Part shown: positions 45,815 through 54,813 of the stretch, piece by piece
Layout: each line of letters begins with the position of its first letter
Numbering within the stretch: position 1 is the stretch's first letter
Origin: JAMXLO01 sp963749575
GTDB taxonomy: Bacteria > Pseudomonadota > Alphaproteobacteria > Acetobacterales > Acetobacteraceae
Length of the DNA stretch: 64,000 nt
Assembly (NCBI GenBank): GCA_963749575.1
Contig: CAVVNM010000008.1
Coordinates: 124,001 to 188,000, forward strand
Reading direction: 5' to 3'
Made by a program: the position numbers and the translations under genes
The notes under the pieces: model-generated
Database searches by the model: none
What the model was told of the DNA's origin: nothing
The model's input: only the letters and a program-made list of their open reading frames with translations

Positions 45815-46240
45815 ATGTTCCGGACGTCACTTCTGGCCGCGGTCTTCACCGTCGGCTGCCTATCCACCGCCTCAGCGGCGACGATCGATTTTCGTGCGAC
45901 GATGACCGGGAAGGCCGAAGTGCCACCGACCACTTCGACCGGCAGCGGTGATGTACTGGCCACATTGGATACCGGCAGCAAGAAGCTCAGCTACACGATG
46001 ACCTACTCTGGGCTGAGTGGTCCGGCAACGGCGGCACACTTCCATGGTCCGGCGGCAGCAGGGGCCAACGCCGGCGTGGCCGTGCCGATCGGCACCAACC
46101 CAGCGAGCCCCACGACCGGCTCGGTTGCTCTGACGGACGCGCAGATCAAGGATCTGGAAGACGGCAGTTGGTATGCGAACGTCCACACCGAGGCCAACAA
46201 GGGCGGCGAGATCCGTGGGCAGATGATACGCGTGAAGTAG
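45815..46240 (+). CDS. secreted CHRD-domain protein
   Basis: 141 residues: signal peptide MFRTSLLAAVFTVGCLSTASA, then a single CHRD domain (TGKAEVPPTTSTGSGDVLATLD, AAHFHGPAAAGANAGVAVPI, WYANVHTEANKGGEIRGQM). AAAGGGGG precedes ATG 45815. CHRD domains are beta-sandwich modules, named from chordin, found in exported bacterial proteins; function unknown. The 250 bases in front contain no gene. Confidence 0.85.
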   Translation: MFRTSLLAAVFTVGCLSTASAATIDFRATMTGKAEVPPTTSTGSGDVLATLDTGSKKLSYTMTYSGLSGPATAAHFHGPAAAGANAGVAVPIGTNPASPTTGSVALTDAQIKDLEDGSWYANVHTEANKGGEIRGQMIRVK

Positions 46241-46298
46241 CAGTAAGCTCTCCCCCAACCTGGGAGCCCGGGCCCGCGACCGGAGGAGGGCGCCCTGG

Positions 46299-49200
46299 TT
46301 ACGCTGCGGCCCCGCGCGCGTGCAACAGCCGCAGCGCGCGATCAATCCACCGCGCGGTCAGCTTCTCCTGCACCCCATTCTGCGCCAGCCGCTCATGCAG
46401 CGCAGGAAAATCCACCCGGTCGAGCGCCTGATCCTGGTTGAAGCAAGAGAACACCACGCTCCGCTCGCCGGTCGCCGGATCGATCTGCGGTTGCAGACAC
46501 TGGGCACAGACCTCCTTCATCATGCATTGCATCGGCGAGTTGATCGAGCCGATCGCGGTGTGACCGGGTTTCATGAGCGGCGCCAGCGCGCCGCGCCGCG
46601 CCGCGCCAACCGCCTGCATCATGCGGTCTGAGCCGATGACAATCAGGCGGTCCGCCTCGGGCAGCCCGACTTCAGCGCCGAACGCCGCCATTCCCTGCAC
46701 GATGTTGCCGACAAAACTGCGATCCAGCGGCCGCGTCGGCGTGAACCCCGGCGCCTCGTCGCAGCACCAGACGATGACGTCGGCGGCGCGCTCGATCTCC
46801 GCCACCTTGTAGCGATCGCGCACCTGCTTGTAGCCGGCGAAGTAGATCACCCGCGATCCAGCCGCTCGCAGTGCCGCGCCGATCGAGAACAGCACTGCGT
46901 TGCCCAGCCCGCCGCCGACCAGAGCGACGGTCGCGCCGGGGAGGGTTTCGGTCGGAGTCCCGGTTGGGCCCATCAGCACCACCGGTTCGCCGGGCTTCAG
47001 CAGCGCGCAGATGTCCGAACTGCCGCCCATCTCCAGCACGATCACCGACACCAGCCCCCCCACCGGATCGGTCCAGGCGCCGGTCATCGCCAGTCCTTCC
47101 ATCGCCAGGACGGTGCCCATCGCGCCAGCCTCCGCTATGCGAGGGGCCAGCATCTCGTAATTCTGCAGCCGGAAGAACTGCCCCGGCCGGAAGGCGCGAG
47201 CCTGGGCCGGCGCATGCACCACCACCTCGACGATGTTGGGGGTCAGCCGATGCACCGCATGCACGCGCGGCATCATTTCCCGCTGGCAGCGTGCGATCAG
47301 TTCGGCACCGCTGACATCGGTCGCCTCCTGCGCGGCGAGCGCACGCGAGACGACGGGGTAGCCGCGCTTGGCACCGCCCATCGCCTTCACGACGTTGCCG
47401 AAGAAACTCGGATGCAGGTCGCCAAAGAAGCTGATGAAGCGTCCGTTGTCGGCGCGGTGCATCAGCACCCGCGTCGTATCGGGCTTGGCGAGGCCGCGCA
47501 CGACGCTGACCGGCGCCCCGGTCTCGTCGATCGCCTCGAAGTATCTGCCGTCAAGCCTGACGCGGCCGTCCTCGCGCGCCAACACGGTGTTGGGCTGGGT
47601 GCCCGCAGCGACCAGCACGGCGCGCGCCGGCAGCACACCCTCGGTGCCATCGGCACCCACCACACGCAGGCCCGCGGCGTGACCGAATTCGTCCACCTCC
47701 ACAGCGCATGGCGTCAGGCCTTCGGCGAAACGGACCGCTTCCTCGAGCGCCTTCGCCACTTCCTCATGGTTCAGCGTGTAGGACGGACTGTCGACCAGGC
47801 GACGGCGATACGCGATCGTGGCCCCGCCCCATGCATCGAGAAGCTGTGCGAGCCGAGGCGCCCTGCCCTCATCCGCTGCCGCCGCGCGCTCGGCCGCGAT
47901 CGCTGAGGCGTGCGCCAGAAACTCGTCGGCGATACCGGCTTCCTCGACATTCCAGCCCATGCGCGCCGCGGCCTCGCCGCGTTCCGTTACCAGTGTGCGG
48001 TAGCGTGCCGAAAACTTCTCCACCTGGCGGACATAGTAGGCGAGGCTCTCGGTCGCGGTATCGATCGCGGTGAGACCGCCGCCGATCACCACCACCGGCA
48101 GGCGCAATTGCAGATTGGTGATCGATGACAGCTTCGCCGCACCGGTGAGTTGCAGCGCCATCAGGAAATCGGACGCCGCCCGCACGCCACGCGCCAGACC
48201 GTTGGGGATGTCGAGCACCGTCGGTTTGCCCGCGCCCATGCACAGCGCGATGTGGTCGAACCCCATCGCCCAGGCATCGTCCATGCCCAGCGTCGCGTTG
48301 CCGCCGAAGCGGATGCCGCCGAAATGCGCGAATCTCTCCCCCCGCCGCTCCAACAACAGTCGCACCAGCTTCAGATAATTCTTGTTCCACCGCACCGTGA
48401 TGCCGTATTCAGCCACGCCGCCGAAGCCGGCCATCACGCGGTCGTCGAGGTTCTCGAACAACAGATCCGCATCGCGCACCGGCGCAGACGGATCCAACCC
48501 GAGCGGCTCGATCTTCAGCCCGTCGATAGCAACCACGGTGTGGCCGTCGTTCATCAGGTGATGCGCCAGCGTGAATCCGGCCGGACCCAGGCCGACGATC
48601 AGCACCTTGCGCCCGCTGTCCGGGCGCGGCAGCGGCCGGCGAATGTCGAGCGGATTCCACCGCGTCAGCAGCCCGTAGATCTCGAAGCCCCAGGGCAGCT
48701 CCAGCACGTCCTTCAGCACGCGGGTCTCAGCCTGCGGAATGTCCACCGGATCCTGCCGCTGATAGATGCACGCCTTCATGCAGTCGTTGCAGATGCGATG
48801 GCCGGTCGCCGCCACCATCGGATTGTCGATTGCGATGATGGCGAGGGCACCGATCGCGCTGCCTTGCGCGCGCAACGTGTGCATCTCGCTGATCTTCTCG
48901 TCGAGCGGACAACCCGCCAGCGTCACCCCGAACGGCGACTTCACGAATTGTCCGGTCTTGCGATCCTTGAGGCCATGACGGCAGGAATCCTTGGCCTGCG
49001 TGTGGCACCAGATGCAGTAGTTGATCTGATCCAGCGCCTGCTGTGTGTTCATCCCCGCATCGGTCAGCGCGAAACCCTCGCGCGGCCGCCAGTGGTGTTC
49101 CGGCAGGCGCAGCATCGTGACGCCGTCGCGCTCGATGGTTTCAACCGGAACCAGATGGTTGTAATCCAGCCGATGCGGCACGCGGAACAGCGTGTTGCCG

Positions 49201-49748
49201 GGATGCGCCACACGGCCCGCCTCGGTCAGCGTCGCCCAGGCGGCGTAGCGCAGCGCGACGTCCAGTGCCTCCAAGTCACCCGCGTTTTCCCAGGCCGCGA
49301 CATGATCGGCGAAGCTGCGTTCCGAAAGCGCTTCGCCGAACCGTGCCTCCAGTTCCGCGCGCAACGCGTCGGCGTCGAACGCCGGCGGATCGGGATACTT
49401 CTTCACCGCCTGGCGCTGGACGAACAGCCGCTTGCAGGCGTGGATAGGGTCGAGCGCATGGGTCTCGTGTGCCAGCGCCAGCGTCTCCGCCTCGATCCCG
49501 AACAGTGCTGCGACGAATCCGTCGAGATGCGGCGCGAGTGCCACCACCAGTTCGCTCTCGTCCAGAACGGCGACCGAATCAGGCGCGGCGCGCGCCGCCA
49601 GCAGACGGGCGTGCAACGCAGCATCATCGCCTGCCAGCCGGTCGACAAACGTCCGATCCAGCCGCACCAGACCATCGCGCGCGGCAAGATCGGGGAAGCT
49701 GAAGCCGAATCCCAGGGTCGCTGCATCGGCAACAGGCGCGGCATCCAT
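46299..49748 (-). CDS. single-chain GltD-PyrK-like (Nfn-like) FAD/iron-sulfur oxidoreductase
   Basis: 1149 residues. About 1-235: unfamiliar helical domain. About 240-330: cysteine clusters CIWCHTQAKDSC, GCPLDEK and CNDCMKACIYQ. About 380-820: two-dinucleotide-fold flavoprotein (VLIVGLGPAGFTLAHHLM; VVVIGGGLTAIDTA) of the GltD/NfnB kind. About 825-1149: ferredoxin-reductase-like domain (RPGQFFRLQNYE, VLMGPTGTPT, VALVGGGLGNAVLF) ending with the PyrK/NfnA-type 2Fe-2S site CMMKEVCAQC...SCFNQDQ. The order mirrors NfnB followed by NfnA in one polypeptide. ATG 49748 lies 7 bases after marR. Probable NAD(P)H oxidoreductase; partner unknown. Confidence 0.85.
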   Translation of the reverse strand: MDAAPVADAATLGFGFSFPDLAARDGLVRLDRTFVDRLAGDDAALHARLLAARAAPDSVAVLDESELVVALAPHLDGFVAALFGIEAETLALAHETHALDPIHACKRLFVQRQAVKKYPDPPAFDADALRAELEARFGEALSERSFADHVAAWENAGDLEALDVALRYAAWATLTEAGRVAHPGNTLFRVPHRLDYNHLVPVETIERDGVTMLRLPEHHWRPREGFALTDAGMNTQQALDQINYCIWCHTQAKDSCRHGLKDRKTGQFVKSPFGVTLAGCPLDEKISEMHTLRAQGSAIGALAIIAIDNPMVAATGHRICNDCMKACIYQRQDPVDIPQAETRVLKDVLELPWGFEIYGLLTRWNPLDIRRPLPRPDSGRKVLIVGLGPAGFTLAHHLMNDGHTVVAIDGLKIEPLGLDPSAPVRDADLLFENLDDRVMAGFGGVAEYGITVRWNKNYLKLVRLLLERRGERFAHFGGIRFGGNATLGMDDAWAMGFDHIALCMGAGKPTVLDIPNGLARGVRAASDFLMALQLTGAAKLSSITNLQLRLPVVVIGGGLTAIDTATESLAYYVRQVEKFSARYRTLVTERGEAAARMGWNVEEAGIADEFLAHASAIAAERAAAADEGRAPRLAQLLDAWGGATIAYRRRLVDSPSYTLNHEEVAKALEEAVRFAEGLTPCAVEVDEFGHAAGLRVVGADGTEGVLPARAVLVAAGTQPNTVLAREDGRVRLDGRYFEAIDETGAPVSVVRGLAKPDTTRVLMHRADNGRFISFFGDLHPSFFGNVVKAMGGAKRGYPVVSRALAAQEATDVSGAELIARCQREMMPRVHAVHRLTPNIVEVVVHAPAQARAFRPGQFFRLQNYEMLAPRIAEAGAMGTVLAMEGLAMTGAWTDPVGGLVSVIVLEMGGSSDICALLKPGEPVVLMGPTGTPTETLPGATVALVGGGLGNAVLFSIGAALRAAGSRVIYFAGYKQVRDRYKVAEIERAADVIVWCCDEAPGFTPTRPLDRSFVGNIVQGMAAFGAEVGLPEADRLIVIGSDRMMQAVGAARRGALAPLMKPGHTAIGSINSPMQCMMKEVCAQCLQPQIDPATGERSVVFSCFNQDQALDRVDFPALHERLAQNGVQEKLTARWIDRALRLLHARGAAA

Positions 49749-49755
49749 CACGGCA

Positions 49756-50193
49756 TCAGCCCATCTTGCGCAAGAGAGCGAGCACCTGCGCCCGCTCCTG
49801 GGGAGATAACGGCGCCAGCGCCGCGTCATGTGCCCGCTGCGCGCATGCCACGGCACGGCTGATCAGGGCAATGCCGTCCTCGGTCGGCTCCAGCACGGCG
49901 GTCCGCCGATCCATCGGGTCGCGGCCACGCCGGATCAGGCCGCGGGCGATCAGCCGCCGCGCCACCCCCTGGATTGTCGCCGGGTCCATCGCCGCGTGCC
50001 GGCCGAGCAGGTTCTGCGTGATCCGCCCCAACTGCACCGTCTTCAACAGGGCAGTGAACTGGGTCGGCGTCAGTTCGGCATGCGCCATGCCGGCGGTGAA
50101 CAGTGCCACGTGCCGCTGATGCGCCCGGCGCAGCAGGAAGCCCACGTGATCTTCCACCGTGAAATCGGCGAGGGAGTCGATCGCGGTGCTCAT
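49756..50193 (-). CDS. MarR-family transcriptional regulator
   Basis: 145 residues: VGFLLRRAHQRHVALFTAGM, LTPTQFTALLKTVQLGRITQNLLGRHAAMDPATIQGVARRLIARGLIRRGRDPMDRR, the winged helix with the D-x-R-R wing, and a C-terminal dimerisation helix. The frame is open to 50340 but the family starts at ATG 50193. It is 7 bases ahead of the large oxidoreductase and may control it. TCATT-N8-AATGA (50190-50207) spans its start and could be its own operator. Confidence 0.88.
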   Translation of the reverse strand: MSTAIDSLADFTVEDHVGFLLRRAHQRHVALFTAGMAHAELTPTQFTALLKTVQLGRITQNLLGRHAAMDPATIQGVARRLIARGLIRRGRDPMDRRTAVLEPTEDGIALISRAVACAQRAHDAALAPLSPQERAQVLALLRKMG

Positions 50194-50228
50194 TTGACTA
50201 CGAATGATCGGGACCACGACATGCCGGG

Positions 50229-50789
50229 TCAAGGTGCCGAAGCGGGATGGCTGGCCTGCTCGCGTCCGCCCGCCAGGGGGACCATAACGCGGATGCGGAC
50301 CGTGCGGCCGCCCATGAGCGGCATCGCCGTCATGCCCCAATCGGCGCGCAGCAGCCGGCCCTCCGCCACGACCCCGTCGCGGTCCCAGGCCAACGAAAGC
50401 GCGAACGGCCGGGTGACGCCGTGCATCGCCAGATTTCCGTCCAGGGTTCCCCGCGCCTCGCAGCTTCCGGCGTAGGAGAGGTCCGGAAAACTGGCGGCAT
50501 CCAGAAAGTCACGCCCGACTACCATATCCCGCATCGACCTGTCTTCGGTGACCAGACTGTCGACGTGAACGCGCAGGTCCACTTGGCAGGTCGCCTTGTC
50601 GTCGGGATCATAGGTGAGCCAGCCGTCGAAGCGGGTGAAGCTGGCATCGATCGGCAGCAGGCCCAGGCCATAGGCTCGAAAGGCGACTTCGCTCACCGGC
50701 GGCCCGAGTTGGACCCGGCGCGGCGCAGCCTGGGCGGTGCAGGCAGGGCCGGCAAACAGCAATGCGGCAAGGGCAATCGTGGAGCGCAT
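50229..50789 (-). CDS. YceI-family secreted protein
   Basis: 186 residues: signal peptide (RSTIALAALLFAGPACTAQA), then the YceI lipocalin-like beta-barrel (VSEVAFRAYGLGLLPIDASFTRFDGWLTYDPDD, VDSLVTEDRSMRDMVVGRDFLDAASFPDLSYAG, MHGVTRPFALSL). The family binds long isoprenoids or ubiquinone-like chains in the periplasm. A GTG at 50798 is an alternative start. Same strand as marR and 35 bases ahead, so they might be co-transcribed. Confidence 0.88.
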   Translation of the reverse strand: MRSTIALAALLFAGPACTAQAAPRRVQLGPPVSEVAFRAYGLGLLPIDASFTRFDGWLTYDPDDKATCQVDLRVHVDSLVTEDRSMRDMVVGRDFLDAASFPDLSYAGSCEARGTLDGNLAMHGVTRPFALSLAWDRDGVVAEGRLLRADWGMTAMPLMGGRTVRIRVMVPLAGGREQASHPASAP

Positions 50790-50911
50790 GAGCGTCACAT
50801 AGGCACGGCCTGCAATCCGGCGAGGGTCTCGTTACCGATGCCTTCACCATCCTCCATTAGACAGAGCTGTCCTCCCACAGTTCAGGCCGCCGTGTCCTGA
50901 CCGCGCCGCTT

Positions 50912-51560
50912 TCCGCTGCCACGATCGCCCGGGTTCGCACCTTTGCCTTCTCCGGCATAGAGGCGGTCCCGGTGGAAGTTCAGGTACAGATTTCCGGCGG
51001 GTCGCCAGCGCTGCTGCTGGTCGGCCTGCCCGATAAGGCAGTCGGTGAGGCACGCGAACGGATGCGCGCAGCGCTAAGTACTATTGGCCTGTCGCTGCCG
51101 CCACGACGGGTGCTCATCAACCTGGCGCCGGCGGACCTGCTGAAGGAGGGCGGCCACTTCGACCTTCCCATAACGCTGGGCGTATTGGCGGCGATGGAGG
51201 TGTTGCCGCGTGAGGACCTCTGCGGTTACGCGGCGCTCGGGGAACTGTCGCTGGATGGCGCTCTGAATGCAGTGGCTGGCGTGCTGCCGGCGGCGATCGG
51301 CGCCTCGACATTGGACCTGGGGCTGATCTGCCCCGCGAGCCAGGGTGGCGAGGCGGCTTGGGCAGGGCGGATCGAGGTGCTCGCAGCCGCCGACCTCCTC
51401 TCGCTGATCAATCACTTTCGCGGTACCCAGGTGCTGAGCCCGCCGGAGACATCGGGTATTGCGGCAGCTGCGCGCGCGCCGGACCTGGCCGACGTGAAGG
51501 GCATGGAAACTGCGAAGCGCGCGGTCGAAATTGCCGCCGCCGGAGGCCATAATCTGCTAA
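50912..51560 (+). pseudogene. comM: ComM/YifB Mg-chelatase-like ATPase, truncated before Walker A
   Basis: Reads IARVRTFAFSGIEAVPVEVQVQ, GGSPALLLVGLPDKAVGEARERMRAAL, INLAPADLLKEGGHFDLPI, LGELSLDGALNAVAGVLP and VKGMETAKRAVEIAAAGGHNLL, then loses all similarity just where the family has its GPPGxGKS loop. About 215 of some 500 residues are present. No ATG, GTG or TTG exists in frame ahead of ARVRTF, so the 5' end is also damaged or mis-sequenced. The break at about 51560 is the left edge of accessory DNA. Confidence 0.85.
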
Positions 51561-52104
51561 CCTCGATGTCTTTGAGACCAAAAAAGAGGAGTCCAGACAA
51601 ATGCATCAGGTGCCTCCGTTGTGCCCTCTCACGAGCCCCGTAGGCGGCGTCTAGGCCGGCCGGGGTAGTCCAGGTGCCCTCAGAATGGAGGCCCCTACAG
51701 CCTCATCTGAGGGAGCGGTATCTCACAGTATGTGGTGCCGCCTAAGGGCCTGACACCAACATGCAGTGGCCCGGGGGAGCGTGATGCGGCCTGGGAGACC
51801 CAGCAGGGACTGAAGGTTGACCCATGGGGAGGCCGATGGCTGTCCTGAAGGCTCCTCGGTGGCTCCTGATGGGCACTGCGGGGCGCCGCGATGGCCGGCA
51901 TTGGGTGGCGGCCTGATGGCACCCGATGGCCCCTAGGTGGCTCCGCATACTATTACGCTATCCTAACCAATTCCCCACGGCACCGCCGCGCCCGGTTGGG
52001 ATGGGACCCGGCACTTCCGACCCTACCCCGGTCTTCCCGCGGAATTCGCCCAGAGGGGGGATGGGGAGTTGCTCTGGGTGCCCCGGGGTGGCGCGTAAAA
52101 TTTC
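51561..52104. other. non-coding stretch with inverted repeat
   Basis: No gene seen; short frames are low-complexity. CCCTCAG (51677-51683) and CTGAGGG (51707-51713) form a 7-bp stem. The first bases after the comM break include AGAGGAG ahead of ATG 51600, but the frame stays open for only a few codons. Confidence 0.4.
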
Positions 52105-53649
52105 GTAACAGCCTAGGTATGCAGACCGGTTATGCGACCCGAATGTCCGCCAAGATGCGGGTCGGGTTGGCGGTCAAGGTTTGAAGCACATTCCAACCCT
52201 GCTTCCTGGCGGTTGAGAGAACCGAGCGGATGACGGCGAAATCTTTTGCACTACACTCGGAACGAAATCCGCCGGAGATCTTCTGGCGCAGTTTCATCAT
52301 CCGCCCATCCCGCTCCGCGAGATTGTTGGTGAAGGGTACACTGGGATCGGTCAGGAACCGCAGCACGTCCAGCCGACGAGTGCTGAGGCGCAGCAGCAGA
52401 TTATGGCCCACCCGCCGCGGTGGGCGGCCGCGCCGTCTGGTCTTTGCCAGGGCTGGCTGGCTTTCATGGAACGCCAGGCCGTTCGCGATAATGCCGTCGT
52501 AACATCGTTCGATCAGCGCGATCAGGCCCGGCTTGAGCGGCACACCCTGCTCACGTGCAAGATTGGTCGCGTGGCACGCGCGGCGCAGCAGGCACTGCAT
52601 CTTGCGTGCCCAGTCCTCTTTCTCGATCTCGACCAGTGCCTTCAGTTCCCGCAGATGGTGCGCGTTGCACAGCGCATGCAGCACGCCGGTCATCTTGTAA
52701 TAGGGCTTCCAGTGGTCATGCACGATAATGCCGGTGACCTTCGCCAACAGGCTGCCGCGTTTGGGTGAGGTGCGGTAGAAGGTGAGCCAGATCGTCGAGG
52801 CGATATGCAGCCATTGCGTCTTGCCGCCAATCCGGAAGCCGGTCTCATCCATGTGCTTGACCGGCGCCGCCGCAACGAGGTCGCGTAACTCATCGGCTAA
52901 GCCCTGGAAGCGCGCAGCACAATCCTGACTGATCCGGGCAATGGTCGCGGTGACCAGCTTGACGCCGAACAGGTCGGCCATGAGGGCCGCGAGACGCTTC
53001 TCCGGTAGCAACTGATAGTGCAGTAGATACAGCACGAACGCGCCTATCCGTTTGCCGTACTGCACCGGAGCGGTCACCCCGTCGGGGAACACTCCCCGCG
53101 TCTGCGTGCCACAAGCCGCGCAGCGGCAGCTGTGCACGCGGTGTTCGGTGACGATCAACGGCCTTGGTTCCGGCACATCAAACACCTGCCGCGCGACGTG
53201 CCCGGTCGCCATCGTCGCACTCAACGGTTCACCGCACACCGCACAGGCCGCCGGATAATGGTCAATGGTGGCATCGGGTGTTTCAACCCGGCGAAGCGTC
53301 TCGCCCGGATGGCCCGTCTGACCGCCGGTCTTCTTGCCCGACGATGCGCGAAGGCTGCTGACCCGCGGCAGCTTCTTTAGCCCGTCGCTGGAGGGTGGTT
53401 GGCCGCTATTGCTGCTGTTCAACCCGAGACGGCGCTCCAGTTCGGCGAGCCGTCCTGTCAGCGCCGCGACCTCGGCACGAAGCAACACGTTCTCGGCCCG
53501 CAAAGCCTCAATAACCGATTCGCCGCCCACCGCGGGAGTGCCGTCGTCTCCAGAGGCTGTGTCGTCGGGCAGTGCCATCGACACGTTGACTTGGTACTCA
53601 GCCGTGACCTGTCAATGACCCCCACGCAACGAGATACCTGGGCTGTTAC
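52105..53649. mobile_element. complete IS66-family element (ISBst12-like, single ORF)
   Basis: Ends GTAACAGCCTAGGTATGC (from 52105) and its inverted partner GATACCTGGGCTGTTAC (ending 53649). The octamer AAAATTTC is present immediately outside both ends (52097-52104 and 53650-53657), a perfect 8-bp target duplication as usual for IS66. It carries one transposase gene and no tnpA/tnpB. It interrupts non-coding DNA. Confidence 0.95.
52130..53578 (-). CDS. IS66-family transposase (TnpC type), intact
   Basis: 482 residues from ATG 53578 (GTG 53584 also possible). N-terminal leucine-zipper-like helix (LRAEVAALTGRLAELERRL), LNSSNSGQPPSSDGLKK, zinc-binding CAVCGEP and CRCAACG, catalytic core VKHMDETGFRIGGKTQWLH, VHDHWKPYYKMTGVLHALCNAHHLREL and FTNNLAERDGRMMKLRQK (DDE). 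All catalytic residues are present, so the element may be active. A diverged, deleted relative lies at 24737-25839. Confidence 0.95.
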   Translation of the reverse strand: MALPDDTASGDDGTPAVGGESVIEALRAENVLLRAEVAALTGRLAELERRLGLNSSNSGQPPSSDGLKKLPRVSSLRASSGKKTGGQTGHPGETLRRVETPDATIDHYPAACAVCGEPLSATMATGHVARQVFDVPEPRPLIVTEHRVHSCRCAACGTQTRGVFPDGVTAPVQYGKRIGAFVLYLLHYQLLPEKRLAALMADLFGVKLVTATIARISQDCAARFQGLADELRDLVAAAPVKHMDETGFRIGGKTQWLHIASTIWLTFYRTSPKRGSLLAKVTGIIVHDHWKPYYKMTGVLHALCNAHHLRELKALVEIEKEDWARKMQCLLRRACHATNLAREQGVPLKPGLIALIERCYDGIIANGLAFHESQPALAKTRRRGRPPRRVGHNLLLRLSTRRLDVLRFLTDPSVPFTNNLAERDGRMMKLRQKISGGFRSECSAKDFAVIRSVLSTARKQGWNVLQTLTANPTRILADIRVA

Positions 53650-53657
53650 AAAATTTC

Positions 53658-54144
53658 CAGCTGGCCAGCCGCACAGCGAAAGCCGCGGTGGGGTTTCAAT
53701 AACAACAACAACCTTTAGCAGCCTTTTTGAATGCCTTTGGAGGACCCGGGATGGGGGTGGCTTCGGTCGCCGGCCGCCGCCCGCGTGTCGCTCACCGTGC
53801 GTCGCGGCAGCGCAGCAGATCGCAACACGTCGCGCAGCAGCAGCAGGGAGCACAGCAGGCACTCGGCATGAGCCCCAGCAGCGGCAACGTGCGGCCCGGC
53901 GCGGCTGTGCGCGCCAGGATGGCCCGTCCCGCCGGCAATCGTCGAACACTTGTGGGAACGCAGCGGGCCAGCCTTCAGGTGACCAAGAGGAGCCCGGCAG
54001 GTCGCACCGGCAGAAAACCCTCAAGAATTACGGGGCCACGGAAGGAGCCAGCAGGAGCCAGGATGTGGCCACGAGGGTCCCAGCAGGGGTCCTGATATTC
54101 CATGCCGATCTCGCCCAGCCAATGCGCGTCACGCAGGGGAGGGC
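53658..54144. other. non-coding stretch
   Basis: Begins with an unusual AACAACAACAACC run (about 53701-53713) and continues as Arg/Gln-rich low-complexity frames in all registers. The only long frame (53727-54095) lacks a ribosome site and any recognisable sequence. No gene is supported. Confidence 0.4.
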
Positions 54145-54414
54145 TTACGCCAGCCCGTGTGCCTTGAACCGTTCCACCAATAGCCGGCTAACCTGTTCCG
54201 TCGTCTCCCTCTGCCGCTCGGGCGGGATGTGCTGAGCGAGCGTGTGGACAGCACCCTCAAGAAGAACGCCAATCAGCAGGTAGGGATCTGCGCCGCCGTC
54301 ACCGACCAGCCTCACCAACTCCCCAACCAGACGGATCTGATCGGGCTTGGCTGTAGCAGCCTGCTCGGCTTTGCGGATCAGGTTGTCGACGGCCGAGAAG
54401 TATCGCTGGGGCAT
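54145..54414 (-). CDS. hypothetical protein (89 residues)
   Basis: Starts MPQRYFSAVDNLIRKAEQAA; continues with two amphipathic helices (IRLVGELVRLVGDGG, YLLIGVLLEGAVHTLAQ) and a charged end (ERQRETTEQVSRLLVERFKAHGL). All-helical and soluble, without cysteines apart from none visible. A weak AGGAT site precedes ATG 54414. Not recognised; it looks like a small helical regulator or mobile-element protein. Confidence 0.5.
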   Translation of the reverse strand: MPQRYFSAVDNLIRKAEQAATAKPDQIRLVGELVRLVGDGGADPYLLIGVLLEGAVHTLAQHIPPERQRETTEQVSRLLVERFKAHGLA

Positions 54415-54452
54415 GGGAATCCTATAGCACGGCCCCCGAGTGCCCGAGGGCA

Positions 54453-54581
54453 TCAACAACCCTCGTGTTCGATCCGCCGCCACGTGAAACCCCGCGGCGC
54501 AAGCGGAAGCCTGTCGCCGGCCGCCGCCGGGACAATCCTGCCGGTCGCCGATCCGAAGATGTTCAGCTCCTCGTAATGCCC
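54453..54581 (-). CDS. possible small protein (about 42 residues), start unclear
   Basis: The frame reads HYEELNIFGSATGRIVPAA, then DRLPLAPRGFTWRR and ends HEGC. The sequence has protein-like composition (conserved-looking G-x-PRGFTW end) but no ATG, GTG or TTG close to its beginning; the open frame extends to 54692 without a ribosome site. Listed because it differs from the surrounding low-complexity frames. The rest of 54582-54813 holds nothing recognised. Confidence 0.3.
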   Translation of the reverse strand, partial: GHYEELNIFGSATGRIVPAAAGDRLPLAPRGFTWRRIEHEGC

Positions 54582-54813
54582 AGTCTCCGCGCCTGATCTC
54601 CCGGCATGTGTTCGTGGGGATGCGGCATGGCGTGCGTTATACCGACATCGCCAATGGACGCGTTGATCTACATCACCTGTGGGCGGCATCACCTGTGGGC
54701 GGCCGACATGGTCGCCGCGCGTCTACGCCTGGGAGCAAACCAGAGAAAGACCAACACTCACGGCTGCTCTGGCGTTACTGTCGGAACGCTATCGAACCCG
54801 GAGTAGGGGCGCG

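Noticed and set aside
48150..49862. 570-codon plus-strand frame opposite the large oxidoreductase
   Set aside because: Antisense shadow; no recognisable motifs, while the minus strand has clear FAD and cluster motifs.
53727..54095. 122-codon frame after the IS66
   Set aside because: Low-complexity Arg/Gln/Ser-rich sequence without ribosome site or known family.
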